A DNA stretch of 64,000 nt from Paracoccaceae bacterium Fryx2 (GTDB lineage: Bacteria > Pseudomonadota > Alphaproteobacteria > Rhodobacterales > Rhodobacteraceae). The DNA is taken from the NCBI GenBank assembly GCA_032334235.1, contig JAVSGI010000005.1, forward strand, positions 2,356,001 through 2,420,000, written 5' to 3'. Within the stretch, counting starts at the first letter, position 1. Each line of letters opens with the position of its first letter. The translations under genes were made by a program, and so were the position numbers. The notes beneath the pieces are model-generated. The model searched no databases. It was not told the origin of the DNA and saw only the letters and a list, made by a program, of their open reading frames with translations. This document shows positions 1 to 8,688 of the stretch, piece by piece.

Positions 1-365
1 GTCGACATTTCGATCATGGCCCAGTCGAAGGCACCGTCGGTGTCGCCGAGGGTGACCTTGCCGAACGCACCCGACACGAACACCGACGAGTCGTTCTCGC
101 CCGACAGGATGCGGGCTTCGCCGCCGCCGGTTGCGTCGATCGAGTCGCCGTTCAGTTCGTCGAGGTCGATCGTCGCGCCGAAGGTCAGGCCGCTGTCGGT
201 TTCGCCGGACAGGGTGAACTTGACGTCGATGTCATTCCAGAACTGGGTTTCGATTTCGGAGCCGCCGAAGATCCCGATTTCGGCATAGCCCGACAGAGCA
301 ACTTCAGCCGAGGCGGCGCCAGCAAAGGCGACCATGGCCGTGGTAGCAAGAAGAATCTTTTTCAT
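1..365 (-). CDS. Porin, N-terminal part (runs off the left edge)
   Basis: Outer-membrane beta-barrel porin of the Rhodobacter type; only about the first 121 residues are inside the window. Translation starts at the ATG ending at 365, preceded by a GAGGGAAA ribosome-binding site. A typical Sec signal peptide of about 20 residues (MKKILLATTAMVAFAGAASA) is followed by alternating polar/apolar strands such as VALSGYAEIGIF and VKFTLSGETDSGL. Acidic, glycine-rich strand-turn patterns (for example GKVTLGDTDG) match this family. It should form a trimeric diffusion channel for small solutes. An inverted repeat lies 30-55 bases upstream of the start. The missing C-terminus prevents any check of completeness. 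Confidence 0.85.
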   Translation of the reverse strand, partial: MKKILLATTAMVAFAGAASAEVALSGYAEIGIFGGSEIETQFWNDIDVKFTLSGETDSGLTFGATIDLDELNGDSIDATGGGEARILSGENDSSVFVSGAFGKVTLGDTDGAFDWAMIEMS

Positions 366-394
366 CGTTTTCCCTCGTTGTATCAAAGGTGCTG

Positions 395-420
395 CCCAAT
401 TCAGGGGAATCCGAATTGGG
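395..420. promoter_or_regulatory. Inverted repeat in the porin leader
   Basis: CCCAATTC (395-402) and GAATTGGG (413-420) are perfect inverted repeats around a 10-base spacer, 30-55 bases upstream of the porin start codon. This could be a dimeric repressor site near the promoter or a 5'-UTR stem-loop that affects porin mRNA stability or translation. The symmetry is seen directly; the role is inferred. Confidence 0.5.
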
Positions 421-661
421 TATGCCTCTGTTTCCATCCTTGGGGCCTCGAATGCAATCGACACGAGGCAGGGCGCCGGAAAGACGTAACCGATGGTGCA
501 GCAATGCCACAGTCGCGGCGCCACCCGGTTTGCCGCCGGAACCGGCACCGGAGCGGGCCCCGGCCGCTTCCCCGCCGGGCCGCAAAAGGCTGCGGACGGA
601 AAAGCCTTGTTCGGCCCATAAGGCTCCGCTAGACAACGGATTACGAGAAACGGGGGACCTG

Positions 662-1219
662 ATGACCTTGAACCGCCTCGCGCGCGCCGCCCTGACAGGT
701 GGCCTTGTGTTGACGCTTTCGGCCTGCGGCGGCGGTTTTGCCATCGGCGACAGCGGCCTGTTCGGCCGCCGCCAGAGCGTGGGCCTGCCGTCCGAGGCGC
801 AGGTGCAAAGCCGCCAGGCCGCCGAGGCCCAGCGCGCCGCGGTCGCAAGGCTGGAAGACAACGGCAACAGACGCTCCACCGTCTGGGACCTGTTCTCGAA
901 CTCGGCCGACCCCAACACCACGGTCGAGGTGAACAAGTATCTCTGGAACGCCTCGCTCGACGTGCTGAACTTCCTGCCGATTGAATCGGTGGACCCGTTC
1001 ACCGGGGTGATCGTCACCGGCTTCGGCACGCCCCCCGGCGGCGGCGGTTCCTACCGCGCCACGGTCTATGTGCAGGATCCGGCGCTTGACGCGCGCTCGC
1101 TGAAGGTCAGCCTGGTGTCGCGCGGCGGCGGGGCCGTGTCGCCCGAAACCTCGCGCGCGGTGGAAGACGCCATTCTGACCCGTGCGCGCCAGTTGCGCAT
1201 CCGCGACAGCAAGCTCTGA
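662..1219 (+). CDS. DUF3576 family lipoprotein
   Basis: A 185-residue predicted outer-membrane lipoprotein of the DUF3576 family. The ATG at 662 is chosen because it opens straight into a signal peptide with the lipobox LSAC (Cys about residue 21). Upstream in-frame sequence does not look like protein. The body keeps family features: a basic/polar region (RRQSVGLPSEAQ), the segment STVWDLFSNSADPNTTVEVN, and a compact domain ending in RARQLRIRDSKL. Function is unknown; family members sit in the envelope. It lies ahead of leuS on the same strand with a 125-base gap holding a copy of the dispersed GGGATATTT motif, which may separate the two transcripts. Confidence 0.8.
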   Translation: MTLNRLARAALTGGLVLTLSACGGGFAIGDSGLFGRRQSVGLPSEAQVQSRQAAEAQRAAVARLEDNGNRRSTVWDLFSNSADPNTTVEVNKYLWNASLDVLNFLPIESVDPFTGVIVTGFGTPPGGGGSYRATVYVQDPALDARSLKVSLVSRGGGAVSPETSRAVEDAILTRARQLRIRDSKL

Positions 1220-1234
1220 CGGCCGGCGCCGGGG

Positions 1235-1276
1235 CTCTGCCCCGGACCCCGGGATATTTTGGCCAAGATGAAACGG
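1235..1276 (+). repeat. Dispersed GGGATATTT motif, copy 1 (after DUF3576 gene)
   Basis: A GC-rich hairpin (GGGGCTCTGCCCC) runs into GGACCCCGGGATATTTTGGCC and then AAGATGAAA. The same layout recurs at 15232-15259, 26687-26753 (two arms), 31685-31710 and 54915-54952, always between genes. It sits just past the stop codon of the DUF3576 gene, consistent with a termination or RNA-stability role, which is inferred. Confidence 0.6.
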
Positions 1277-1344
1277 CGCCGGGCTGGACCTTGGGCTGCG
1301 GCTCGGTGTAATCCGGCCCGGTATCGCATGAACATGAGGCCGCA

Positions 1345-4020
1345 ATGTCCCGCTATGATCCCGCCGTCACCGAAGCCGCATGGCAGGCCGCCTGGGATGC
1401 GGCGGGGGTGTTCACCGCGAAGCGCGACCCGCTGAAGCCGAAATACTACGTGCTGGAAATGTTCCCCTACCCCTCGGGGCGCATCCACATGGGGCATGTG
1501 CGCAACTATACCATGGGCGACGTGGTGGCGCGGCAGAAGGCGGCCAGCGGCTACAGCGTGCTGCACCCGATGGGTTGGGACGCCTTCGGGATGCCCGCCG
1601 AGAATGCCGCGATGGAACGCGGCGGCCACCCGAAAGACTGGACCTACGGCAATATCGCCGACATGCGTGCGCAGATGAAGCCGCTGGGCCTTTCCATCGA
1701 CTGGAGCCGCGAGTTTGCCACCTGCGACCCGGAATACTACGGCCAGCAGCAGGCGATGTTCATCGACATGATGGCGGCCGGGCTGGTCTACCGCAAGAAT
1801 GCCGTGGTGAACTGGGATCCGGTCGACATGACGGTGCTGGCCAACGAACAGGTGATCGACGGGCGCGGCTGGCGCTCGAACGCGGTGGTGGAACGGCGCG
1901 AGCTGACGCAATGGTTCTTCCGCATCTCGGATTATTCCGAGGAGCTGCTGAACGCGCTGGATGGCCTGAAAGACTGGCCCGAGAAGGTGCGGCTGATGCA
2001 GGCCAACTGGATCGGCAAGTCGCGCGGGCTGCAATTCGCGTTCGAGACCGTGGGCGCGCCTGAAGGGTTCGAGACGCTGGAGGTCTATACCACCCGCCCC
2101 GACACCCTGCTGGGCGCCAGCTTCGCCGCGATTTCCGCCGATCACCCGCTGGCAAGGGCGCTGGAATCCGAACCGGAGGTGGCGGCCTTCGTGGCGAAAT
2201 GCCGCTCTGGCGGCACCTCGGCCGAGGAGATCGAGACCGCCGAGAAGATCGGCTATGACACCGGCATCCGCGTGAAGCATCCGCTTGATCCGGCACGGGA
2301 GTTGCCGGTCTGGATCGCCAACTTCATCCTGATGGATTACGGCACCGGCGCGATCTTCGGCTGCCCGGCGCATGACCAGCGCGACTTCGATTTCGCCAGC
2401 AAATACGCCTTGCCGATCCCGCCGGTGTTCTGCGCCGAAGGGGCGGAGGAATCCGTGCTGGCCGAAGCCTACGTCCCGATGAAATCGGAGCGCGTGCGCT
2501 ACCTGCGCGGCTTTGCCGGGGCGCCGGTGCAGACCGGCGAAGAGGCCGTGGCCGCCGCGATCGCCCATGCCGAGGCCAAGGGCTATGGCCGCGGCGTCAC
2601 CAACTACCGGCTGCGCGACTGGGGCATCTCGCGCCAGCGCTACTGGGGCTGCCCGATTCCGGTGATCCACTGCCCGGCCTGCGGCGTGGTGCCGGAGGCG
2701 AAGGCAAACCTGCCGGTGCGCCTGCCCGACGACGTGACCTTCGACGTGCCCGGCAACCCGCTGGACCGCCACCCGACCTGGCGCGACTGCACCTGCCCCA
2801 AGTGCGGGGCGGCGGCGCGGCGGGAAACCGACACGATGGACACCTTCGTCGATTCGTCCTGGTATTACGCCCGCTTCACCGCGCCCCACGCCCCGACGCC
2901 GACCGATGCCGCGGACGCCGACTACTGGATGAACGTCGACCAATACATCGGCGGCATCGAGCACGCGATCCTGCACCTGCTCTATTCCCGCTTCTTCGCC
3001 CGGGCGATGTACAAGACCGGCCATCTGCCGCTGAAGGCGATCGAGCCCTTCAACGCCCTGTTCACCCAGGGCATGGTGACGCACGAGACATACTCCATCG
3101 TCGACAAGGTTTCAGGCCGCGTCAAATGGCTGAATCCGGATGAGGTAGAAGCTTCTGCCGATGAAGATGGGCGCCGCAAGTACAGGCTAAAAGCAGAGGT
3201 AGGGAGGGTTCGAATCTCCGGCCAATCTGTATCGATGGTGCTTAGGGACAGCGAAGGAAAGGTCTTATCTCGCGATAGTTCCGAAGCTGATCATGCGAGC
3301 GAAGATATAGTTGTAGTCGGCCCTTCGATTAAAATGTCGAAATCCAAGAAGAACGTGGTCGATCCGGTCAGCATCATCCAGGCCTTCGGCGCCGATACCG
3401 CACGCTGGTTCGTGATGTCCGACAGCCCGCCCGAACGCGATGTCGAATGGACGGCCAGCGGTGCCGAGGCGGCGTTCCGCCATCTCGGCCGGGTCTGGCG
3501 GCTGGCCGACGAGATCAGCCGCGCCGACACCCCCGCCACCGCCGAGGATGCCGCCCTTGCCCGCGCCACCGCCCGAGCCATCGCCGAGGTGACGCAGGGC
3601 ATCGAGGGCTTCGCCTTCAACAAGGCGGTCGCCAAGCTTTACGAATTCACCAACACCCTGTCGCGCAGCACGGCGGGGGCGCAGGCGAAACGGCAGGCAA
3701 TGCAGACCATGGCGGTGCTGATGCAGCCCATGGTGCCGCATCTGGCCGAGGATGTCTGGGCGATGCTGGGCGGCGCGGGGCTGGTGGCGCAAGCTGCATG
3801 GCCGGTGGCCGACCCTGCCCTGCTGGTGGAAGACAGCGTGACCCTGCCGATCCAGATCAACGGCAAGCGCCGGGCCGAGATCACCGTGCCGAAAGACATG
3901 CCCGCAGCCGAGGTCGAACGGCTGGTGCTGGCGGATGCCGACGTGATCCGCTTCCTTGGCGGGGCCGCGCCGAAAAAGCTGATCGTGGTTCCGGGGCGCA
4001 TCGTCAATGTCGTCGCCTGA
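1345..4020 (+). CDS. leuS: Leucyl-tRNA synthetase
   Basis: Charges tRNA-Leu with leucine. The 891-residue class I synthetase shows the HIGH-type signature HMGH (residues 48-51), a CP1 editing domain (about 220-420), zinc-binding CPACG and CPKCGA motifs near 440 and 480, and KMSKS at 663-667. The ATG at 1345 has a GAGG site seven bases upstream. The segment between the TQGMV motif and KMSKS is 84 residues, against about 50 in E. coli. Its DNA (3088-3330) drops to about 50% GC and uses codons such as AGG, CTA, TTA and ATA that are nearly absent in the flanks. It overlaps lptE by 14 bases, so leuS, lptE and holA are probably one operon. Confidence 0.98.
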   Translation: MSRYDPAVTEAAWQAAWDAAGVFTAKRDPLKPKYYVLEMFPYPSGRIHMGHVRNYTMGDVVARQKAASGYSVLHPMGWDAFGMPAENAAMERGGHPKDWTYGNIADMRAQMKPLGLSIDWSREFATCDPEYYGQQQAMFIDMMAAGLVYRKNAVVNWDPVDMTVLANEQVIDGRGWRSNAVVERRELTQWFFRISDYSEELLNALDGLKDWPEKVRLMQANWIGKSRGLQFAFETVGAPEGFETLEVYTTRPDTLLGASFAAISADHPLARALESEPEVAAFVAKCRSGGTSAEEIETAEKIGYDTGIRVKHPLDPARELPVWIANFILMDYGTGAIFGCPAHDQRDFDFASKYALPIPPVFCAEGAEESVLAEAYVPMKSERVRYLRGFAGAPVQTGEEAVAAAIAHAEAKGYGRGVTNYRLRDWGISRQRYWGCPIPVIHCPACGVVPEAKANLPVRLPDDVTFDVPGNPLDRHPTWRDCTCPKCGAAARRETDTMDTFVDSSWYYARFTAPHAPTPTDAADADYWMNVDQYIGGIEHAILHLLYSRFFARAMYKTGHLPLKAIEPFNALFTQGMVTHETYSIVDKVSGRVKWLNPDEVEASADEDGRRKYRLKAEVGRVRISGQSVSMVLRDSEGKVLSRDSSEADHASEDIVVVGPSIKMSKSKKNVVDPVSIIQAFGADTARWFVMSDSPPERDVEWTASGAEAAFRHLGRVWRLADEISRADTPATAEDAALARATARAIAEVTQGIEGFAFNKAVAKLYEFTNTLSRSTAGAQAKRQAMQTMAVLMQPMVPHLAEDVWAMLGGAGLVAQAAWPVADPALLVEDSVTLPIQINGKRRAEITVPKDMPAAEVERLVLADADVIRFLGGAAPKKLIVVPGRIVNVVA
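3088..3330 (+). other. Low-GC, foreign-codon segment inside leuS
   Basis: The leucine-specific insertion region just before KMSKS. Hand counting gives 120/240 GC for 3121-3360, against 44/60 for 3421-3480. Codons include AGG three times, GTA three times, and CTA, TTA and ATA, while the frame stays open. This suggests replacement or insertion of the domain-coding DNA by transfer from another source, or relaxed constraint on a surface module. The composition is seen directly; the origin is inferred. Confidence 0.7.
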
Positions 4021-4498
4021 CCGCCGCACCCTGCTGGTGATGCTGGCCGCCCTTGGCGGTTGCGGCTTCACCCCGGCCTACGCGCCGAGTGGCCCGGCGG
4101 CGGGGTTGCAGGGTGCCATCCGCGCCGCCGACCCCACCGACCGCAACGCCTTCGATCTGGTCGACCGGCTGGAAGAGCGGCTGGGCCGTCCGCAGGCGCC
4201 GCGCTTTGCGCTGACCTACCGCATAGAAACCGATGCCATCGGCGTCGGCATCACGCCGGAAAACGCCACCATCCGCTACAACCTCACCGGCTCGGTGGAC
4301 TGGGTGCTGACCGAAAACGCCACCGGCAAGCGGCTGGCGGGCGGGCGGGTGGACAGCTTCACCTCATACTCCGCTACCGGCTCCACCGTGGCGGGCCTTG
4401 CCGCCGAGGAAGACGCCGCGACCCGCCTGATGCGCATCCTGGCCGACCAGATCGTGTCGCGGCTGCTTGCCACCTCTGCCACCTGGGCTGCCGGATGA
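4007..4498 (+). CDS. lptE: LPS-assembly lipoprotein LptE
   Basis: A 163-residue lipoprotein that plugs and assembles the LptD barrel, which delivers lipopolysaccharide to the outer leaflet. The N-terminus has a short basic start, a hydrophobic stretch and the lipobox LGGC with Cys19. The following [10 protein letters not shown] is the usual opening of alphaproteobacterial LptE, and the C-terminus has the helical [13 protein letters not shown] segment of the family. Its start overlaps the end of leuS by 14 bases and its stop overlaps the holA start (ATGA), pointing to translational coupling. The leuS-lptE-holA order is common in alphaproteobacteria and supports the call. Confidence 0.9.
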   Translation: MSSPDRRTLLVMLAALGGCGFTPAYAPSGPAAGLQGAIRAADPTDRNAFDLVDRLEERLGRPQAPRFALTYRIETDAIGVGITPENATIRYNLTGSVDWVLTENATGKRLAGGRVDSFTSYSATGSTVAGLAAEEDAATRLMRILADQIVSRLLATSATWAAG

Positions 4499-5514
4499 TC
4501 CTGAAGGGGGTCGAGGCCGGGCGCTACTTCGCCAAGCCCGATCCGGCGCGGGCGGGCCTCCTGATCTGCGGGCAGGACGCGATGCGCGTGGCGTTGCGCC
4601 GGCAAGAGGTGATCGCGGCGCTGATCGGCCCCGAAGGCCCCGCCGAAATGCGCCTGACCCGCATCGCGGCGGGCGATCTGCGCCGCGACGGCGCGCTGCT
4701 GCTGGATGCGATCCGCGAACAGGGCTTCTTCCCCGGCCCGCGCGTCGCGTTTCTGGAGGATGCGACCGACACGCTGGCCCCCCTCGTCGATCTGGCGCTG
4801 AAAGACTGGCGCAAGGGCGATGCGACCATTCTGGTGACGGCCGGCAACCTCACCGCCAAGTCGGCGCTGCGCAAGGCGTTCGAGGGTCACCCCAACGCCT
4901 TCGCCGCCGTGCTTTACGACGAGCCGCCCAGCCGCGAGGAAATCGAATCATCGCTGGCGAGGGCGGGCCTTGCCCATATCGAACGCCCCGCGATGGCCGA
5001 CCTGACCGCCCTTGCGCGCGATCTTGACCCCGGCGATTTTCGCCAGACCCTTGAAAAGATTGCGCTCTACAAGTTCGGTGACGCCACGCCGCTGACCTCG
5101 GAAGACGTGGCCGCCTGCGCCCCGGCGTCGATCGAGGCCGAGGTCGACGACGTTCTGCACGCCGTGGCCGACGGCAACAGCGCGGCAATCGGCCCGCTGA
5201 TGCGGCGGCTGCAGGGGCAGGGCGTGCTGCCGGTGACGCTGTGCATCGGCGCGCTGCGCCATTTCCGCAGCTTGCACATGGCGGCGGCCGACCCCGGCGG
5301 CCCGGCGGCGGGCATCGCGCGGATGCGCCCACCGATCTTCGGCCCGCGCCGCGACCGGATGCTGCAACAGGCGCAAAGCCTTGGCCTGCGCAATCTGGAA
5401 ACCGCGCTGGCGCTGCTGGTCGAGACTGACCTCACGCTGCGCTCCACCAGCCGGGCGCCGGCCATGGCGGTGATGGAACGCGCGCTGATCCGGCTGGCGA
5501 TGGTGCGGCGCTGA
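4495..5514 (+). CDS. holA: DNA polymerase III delta subunit
   Basis: Encodes the 339-residue delta subunit of the clamp loader, which opens the beta clamp during replication. The start is the ATG at 4495 overlapping the lptE stop, giving [15 protein letters not shown], a usual opening for alphaproteobacterial HolA. The ATPase-like N-terminal domain lacks a real Walker A, as expected for delta, and the C-terminal collar domain is intact (VMERALIRLAMVRR end). The gene is last in the leuS-lptE-holA run. The following gene faces the other way after 59 bases. Confidence 0.93.
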   Translation: MILKGVEAGRYFAKPDPARAGLLICGQDAMRVALRRQEVIAALIGPEGPAEMRLTRIAAGDLRRDGALLLDAIREQGFFPGPRVAFLEDATDTLAPLVDLALKDWRKGDATILVTAGNLTAKSALRKAFEGHPNAFAAVLYDEPPSREEIESSLARAGLAHIERPAMADLTALARDLDPGDFRQTLEKIALYKFGDATPLTSEDVAACAPASIEAEVDDVLHAVADGNSAAIGPLMRRLQGQGVLPVTLCIGALRHFRSLHMAAADPGGPAAGIARMRPPIFGPRRDRMLQQAQSLGLRNLETALALLVETDLTLRSTSRAPAMAVMERALIRLAMVRR

Positions 5515-5573
5515 AGCGTGATGCGGAAACGGGGCATCCGGTTTTCCTCGTCAATCACGCGACCGCCTGAACG

Positions 5574-6860
5574 CTAGCGCAGATCGCGGGCGTCGCGCCA
5601 CATGCTCAGCGGCAGCAGCACATTCGGCGCATGGCGCATCAGGGCGTGCAGCGGAATCGGCGCAACCGGCCCGCAAGGCACCGGCAGGTCGCCGGCCTCT
5701 GCCCCCGCGGCCCAGTCGGCCAGCACCACGCCCAGTTGCGTCGACATCGCGATGCCGCGCCCGTTGCAGGCGATGCCCGCCATCAGCCCCGGCGCGGGCG
5801 TCATCAGGTGCGGCAGGAAATCGGGCATCACCGCCGCCATCCCCGACCAGCCATGGCGCAGCGGCGGCAGGTCCGGCAGCCCCAGCATCCGCGCCATACG
5901 GCGGTGAATCGCAACCGGCACCCGCCGCGCCGCGCCGGGGCCGAGGATGTGCATCCCGCCCGTGATCAGCCGGTTTTCGGCGTCGAAGCGGAAGGTGAAC
6001 AGGTTGCGCCGGGTGTCCGACACGCATTGCCCGCCGGGCAGCAGCCGGTCGCGCACCGCCGCAGGCAGGGGGTCGGTCGCGATCTGGAACACCCGCAGCG
6101 GAAAGAAACTTTGCGCCAGACCCGGCACCAGCCCGCCGGCATGGGCATTGGTCGCCAGCACCACCCGCGCCGCCCGCACCTGCGCATGGGGCAGGCTCGC
6201 CCGCCAGCCGCCGTCCGTCGCGGCCAGCGCGCCCACCGGGCTGTCCTCGAACAGCCGCACGCCCGCCGCCACCGCCGCCCGCGCCAGCCCGCGCGCAAAG
6301 GCCACCGGGTTCAACACCCCGCCGGAACGGTCGATCCAGCCGCCCAGATACCCCGGAACCCCGGTCAGCGCCGTCACCTGCGCGGCGTCCAGCGCCTCGG
6401 CCGGACGCCCCAGCGCGGCCCACTGCCGGGCGCGCGATTGCGTGCGGGCCAGGGCCTCGGGCGCATGGGCGGGTTGAATCCAGCCGCTTTGCACCGCGTC
6501 GCAGGCGATGCCGTGCCGCGCGACCAGCCCGAACACCAGATCGGCGCTGCCCGCCGCAAAGGCGTTCAGCCGCGCCCCCCGGTCGGGCCCCAGCCGCGCC
6601 ACCACCGCCTCGGGGTCCACCTTGGCGAAGTTCGGCACCACGAAGCCCGCGTTGCGCCCCGTCGCCCCCCAGGCCACCCGCTGCGCCTCGACCAGCACCA
6701 CGCGCAGGCCGCGTTCAGCGGCATGAAGCGCGGTGGAAAGCCCAGTGAAACCACCGCCCACCACCAGCAGATCGGCCTCGATCTCGCCCAGCGGCGCATC
6801 GCCGGGCGGCAGCGGCGCGCTGACACCATGCCACAACGTTGCGGGGTCCGGCTGCCTCAT
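5574..6860 (-). CDS. FAD-dependent oxidoreductase (DAO/PuuB-like)
   Basis: A 428-residue flavoprotein of the D-amino-acid-oxidase superfamily, closest in style to gamma-glutamylputrescine oxidase. A dinucleotide-binding fold near the N-terminus (LLVVGGGFTGLSTALHAAERG region, about residues 31-51) is followed by the family signature WGATGRNAGFV. The C-terminal GIACNGRGIAMSTQLG motif contacts FAD in this family. The ATG at 6860 overlaps the TGA of the livM-type gene (ATGA), so it is the last gene of the livG-F-H-M transcript. It probably oxidises an amine or amino acid imported by that transporter; the substrate cannot be read from sequence. Confidence 0.85.
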   Translation of the reverse strand: MRQPDPATLWHGVSAPLPPGDAPLGEIEADLLVVGGGFTGLSTALHAAERGLRVVLVEAQRVAWGATGRNAGFVVPNFAKVDPEAVVARLGPDRGARLNAFAAGSADLVFGLVARHGIACDAVQSGWIQPAHAPEALARTQSRARQWAALGRPAEALDAAQVTALTGVPGYLGGWIDRSGGVLNPVAFARGLARAAVAAGVRLFEDSPVGALAATDGGWRASLPHAQVRAARVVLATNAHAGGLVPGLAQSFFPLRVFQIATDPLPAAVRDRLLPGGQCVSDTRRNLFTFRFDAENRLITGGMHILGPGAARRVPVAIHRRMARMLGLPDLPPLRHGWSGMAAVMPDFLPHLMTPAPGLMAGIACNGRGIAMSTQLGVVLADWAAGAEAGDLPVPCGPVAPIPLHALMRHAPNVLLPLSMWRDARDLR

Positions 6861-7783
6861 CGCCTGCGCCCCCCGAAAAAGCCCTGCGGCCGCCACACCA
6901 GGATCAGGCACAGCATCACCCCGATCGCCACGATCTGCAGCGCGGCACTGCGCGCCTGCCAGTCGCCCGGCACCAGCGCCGAGGTTGCCGCCCCCGACCC
7001 GACCCAGATCGCCCAAACCACCACCGCCCCCAGCAGCGCCCCACGGTTCGACCCCGACCCGCCGACCATCAGCATCGCCCAGACCTGAAAGGTCAGCGTC
7101 GGCAAGTAGCTGTCGGGCGAGATGAAGCCGATGAAATGCGCCTGCACCGCCCCCGCCAGCCCCATCACCGCGCCCCCGGCGGCAAAGGCCTGCACCCGGT
7201 AGGACCGCGCGCTTTTCCCCAGGCTGACCGCTGCCCGCTCATCCTCGCGCAGCGCCCGCAGCACCCGGCCCCACGGGCTGCGCGACAGATGCTCCAGCGC
7301 CAGATAGGTCGCCAGCGTCACCCCCGCCACGACCCCGAGGTTGAGGAAGTTGAACAGCACCGGCTGATCCGCCACCCCGGCAAAGGGCCGCGGAATGAAA
7401 GCCACGCCGAACGGCCCGCCCGTCACGCCTTGCGCGTTCAGCGCCACCAGCTGCACCACCACGGCCACCCCGAAGGTGGTGATCGCCAGATAATCCGCCT
7501 TCAGCCGCAAGGTGGCAAAGCCGGTCAGCGCCGCCGCCAGCCCCGCCAGCGCCATCGCCCCCAGCCAGCCCGCCGCAATCGGCAAGCCGAAGCCGCCGAG
7601 CCGGTCGGCCACCTCGGGCGTTGTCAGAACCGCCGAGGTATAGGCCCCGATCGCCACGAACCCCGCGATGCCGACGTTGAACAGCCCCGTCAGCCCCCAT
7701 TGCAGGTTCAGCCCCAGCGTGATGATCCCGAAGATCAGCGCGGTGGACAGGAAGAACGCGCCATAGCCCAGAAGATCGATCAT
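6857..7783 (-). CDS. Branched-chain-type ABC transporter permease (LivM-like)
   Basis: A 308-residue inner-membrane permease of the LivM family with about nine to ten hydrophobic segments. Conserved pieces include the GLTGLFNVGIAGFVAIGAYT loop and the RALREDERAAVSLGKS coupling segment that contacts the ATPase. It ends RPQGFFGGRRR, typical of the family. The start at 7783 overlaps the previous gene's stop as ATGA, and its own stop overlaps the oxidoreductase start the same way. With the LivH-like protein it forms the transmembrane pore. The substrate is unknown, and the linked enzymes argue against plain leucine uptake. Confidence 0.9.
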   Translation of the reverse strand: MIDLLGYGAFFLSTALIFGIITLGLNLQWGLTGLFNVGIAGFVAIGAYTSAVLTTPEVADRLGGFGLPIAAGWLGAMALAGLAAALTGFATLRLKADYLAITTFGVAVVVQLVALNAQGVTGGPFGVAFIPRPFAGVADQPVLFNFLNLGVVAGVTLATYLALEHLSRSPWGRVLRALREDERAAVSLGKSARSYRVQAFAAGGAVMGLAGAVQAHFIGFISPDSYLPTLTFQVWAMLMVGGSGSNRGALLGAVVVWAIWVGSGAATSALVPGDWQARSAALQIVAIGVMLCLILVWRPQGFFGGRRR

Positions 7784-8688
7784 CGCTCCGCCACCCCGAA
7801 CAACCCCTGCGGCCGTGCCAGCAGCACCGCCATCAGGATCACGAACGCCACCGCCGCCCGCCATTCCGCGCCGATGAACTGCACCGCCACCGCCTCGGAT
7901 AGCCCGATGATCAGCCCGCCCAGCACCGCGCCGGGCACCGACCCGATCCCGCCCAGAATCGCGGCGGCAAACATCGGCAGCAGCATGTCCAGCCCCATCA
8001 GCGGCCTTATCTGCACCAGAATCCCCACCATGATGCCCGCCGCACAGGCCAGCGCCCCGCCCAGCATCCAGGTCGCGCGCACCACGCGGGCCACATCCAC
8101 CCCCACCACCCGCGCCAGCGCCGGGTTCTGGCTGACGGCCCGCATCTCACGCCCGGTCTGGCTGCGGGTGATGAACAGGTGCATCGCCGTCACCAGTGCC
8201 GCCGTCACCCCCAGCAGCACCGCCTGATCGGGCGTGATGCGGATGCCCGCCCCCACCGGCACCGCCATCTGGATCGCCCGGCTGAAATACTCCGGGCGCG
8301 AGGTGAACAGGAACTCCAGCAGGCTGCGCAGCGCCATCGACGCGCCGAAACTGGCCATCACCACGATGATCGCCTGCCCCCGGTCGCGCAGCCGCGCAAA
8401 CAGCAGCCAGTCCAGCGCCAGCGCCATGCCGCCGGTCAGCGCCATCGCCGCCAGCCCCGCCACGATCAGCGGCCAGCCGAAAGACAGCGCGCCGATGGGC
8501 GCCGTCGCCCCCGCCACCGCGCCGATGCCCCCCACCAGCACCAGCGTGCCATAGGCGCCCCAGGCCATGAAGTCGCCATGTGCGAAATTGGAAAACCGCA
8601 GGATCGAATAGGTCAGCGTGACGCCAATCGCCCCCAGCCCGATCATCGACCCGGCAATCAGCCCGTCCAGCAGGAATTGCAGGTTCAT
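7780..8688 (-). CDS. Branched-chain-type ABC transporter permease (LivH-like)
   Basis: A 302-residue permease of the LivH family. It begins MNLQFLLDGLIAGSMIGLGA and carries the conserved RFSNFAHGDFMAWGAY segment and the REMRAVSQNPALARVVGVD coupling loop. The ATG at 8688 has a strong AAGGAGG site just upstream, inside the end of the livF-type gene. Stop and start overlap the neighbours by four bases on both sides, so the five genes from 10177 down to 5574 form one tightly coupled operon. It pairs with the LivM-like subunit. Confidence 0.92.
   Translation of the reverse strand: MNLQFLLDGLIAGSMIGLGAIGVTLTYSILRFSNFAHGDFMAWGAYGTLVLVGGIGAVAGATAPIGALSFGWPLIVAGLAAMALTGGMALALDWLLFARLRDRGQAIIVVMASFGASMALRSLLEFLFTSRPEYFSRAIQMAVPVGAGIRITPDQAVLLGVTAALVTAMHLFITRSQTGREMRAVSQNPALARVVGVDVARVVRATWMLGGALACAAGIMVGILVQIRPLMGLDMLLPMFAAAILGGIGSVPGAVLGGLIIGLSEAVAVQFIGAEWRAAVAFVILMAVLLARPQGLFGVAER

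Noticed and set aside
1066-3084. 672-codon minus-strand frame opposite leuS
   Set aside because: Antisense shadow of leuS; composition and lack of motifs are those of a GC-driven frame.
3205-3228. tRNA T-arm-like GGGTTCGAATC sequence inside leuS
   Set aside because: The T stem pairs poorly beyond two or three bases and no acceptor, D or anticodon arms surround it. It lies within an intact reading frame, so it is not a tRNA; a link to an integration site is not supported.
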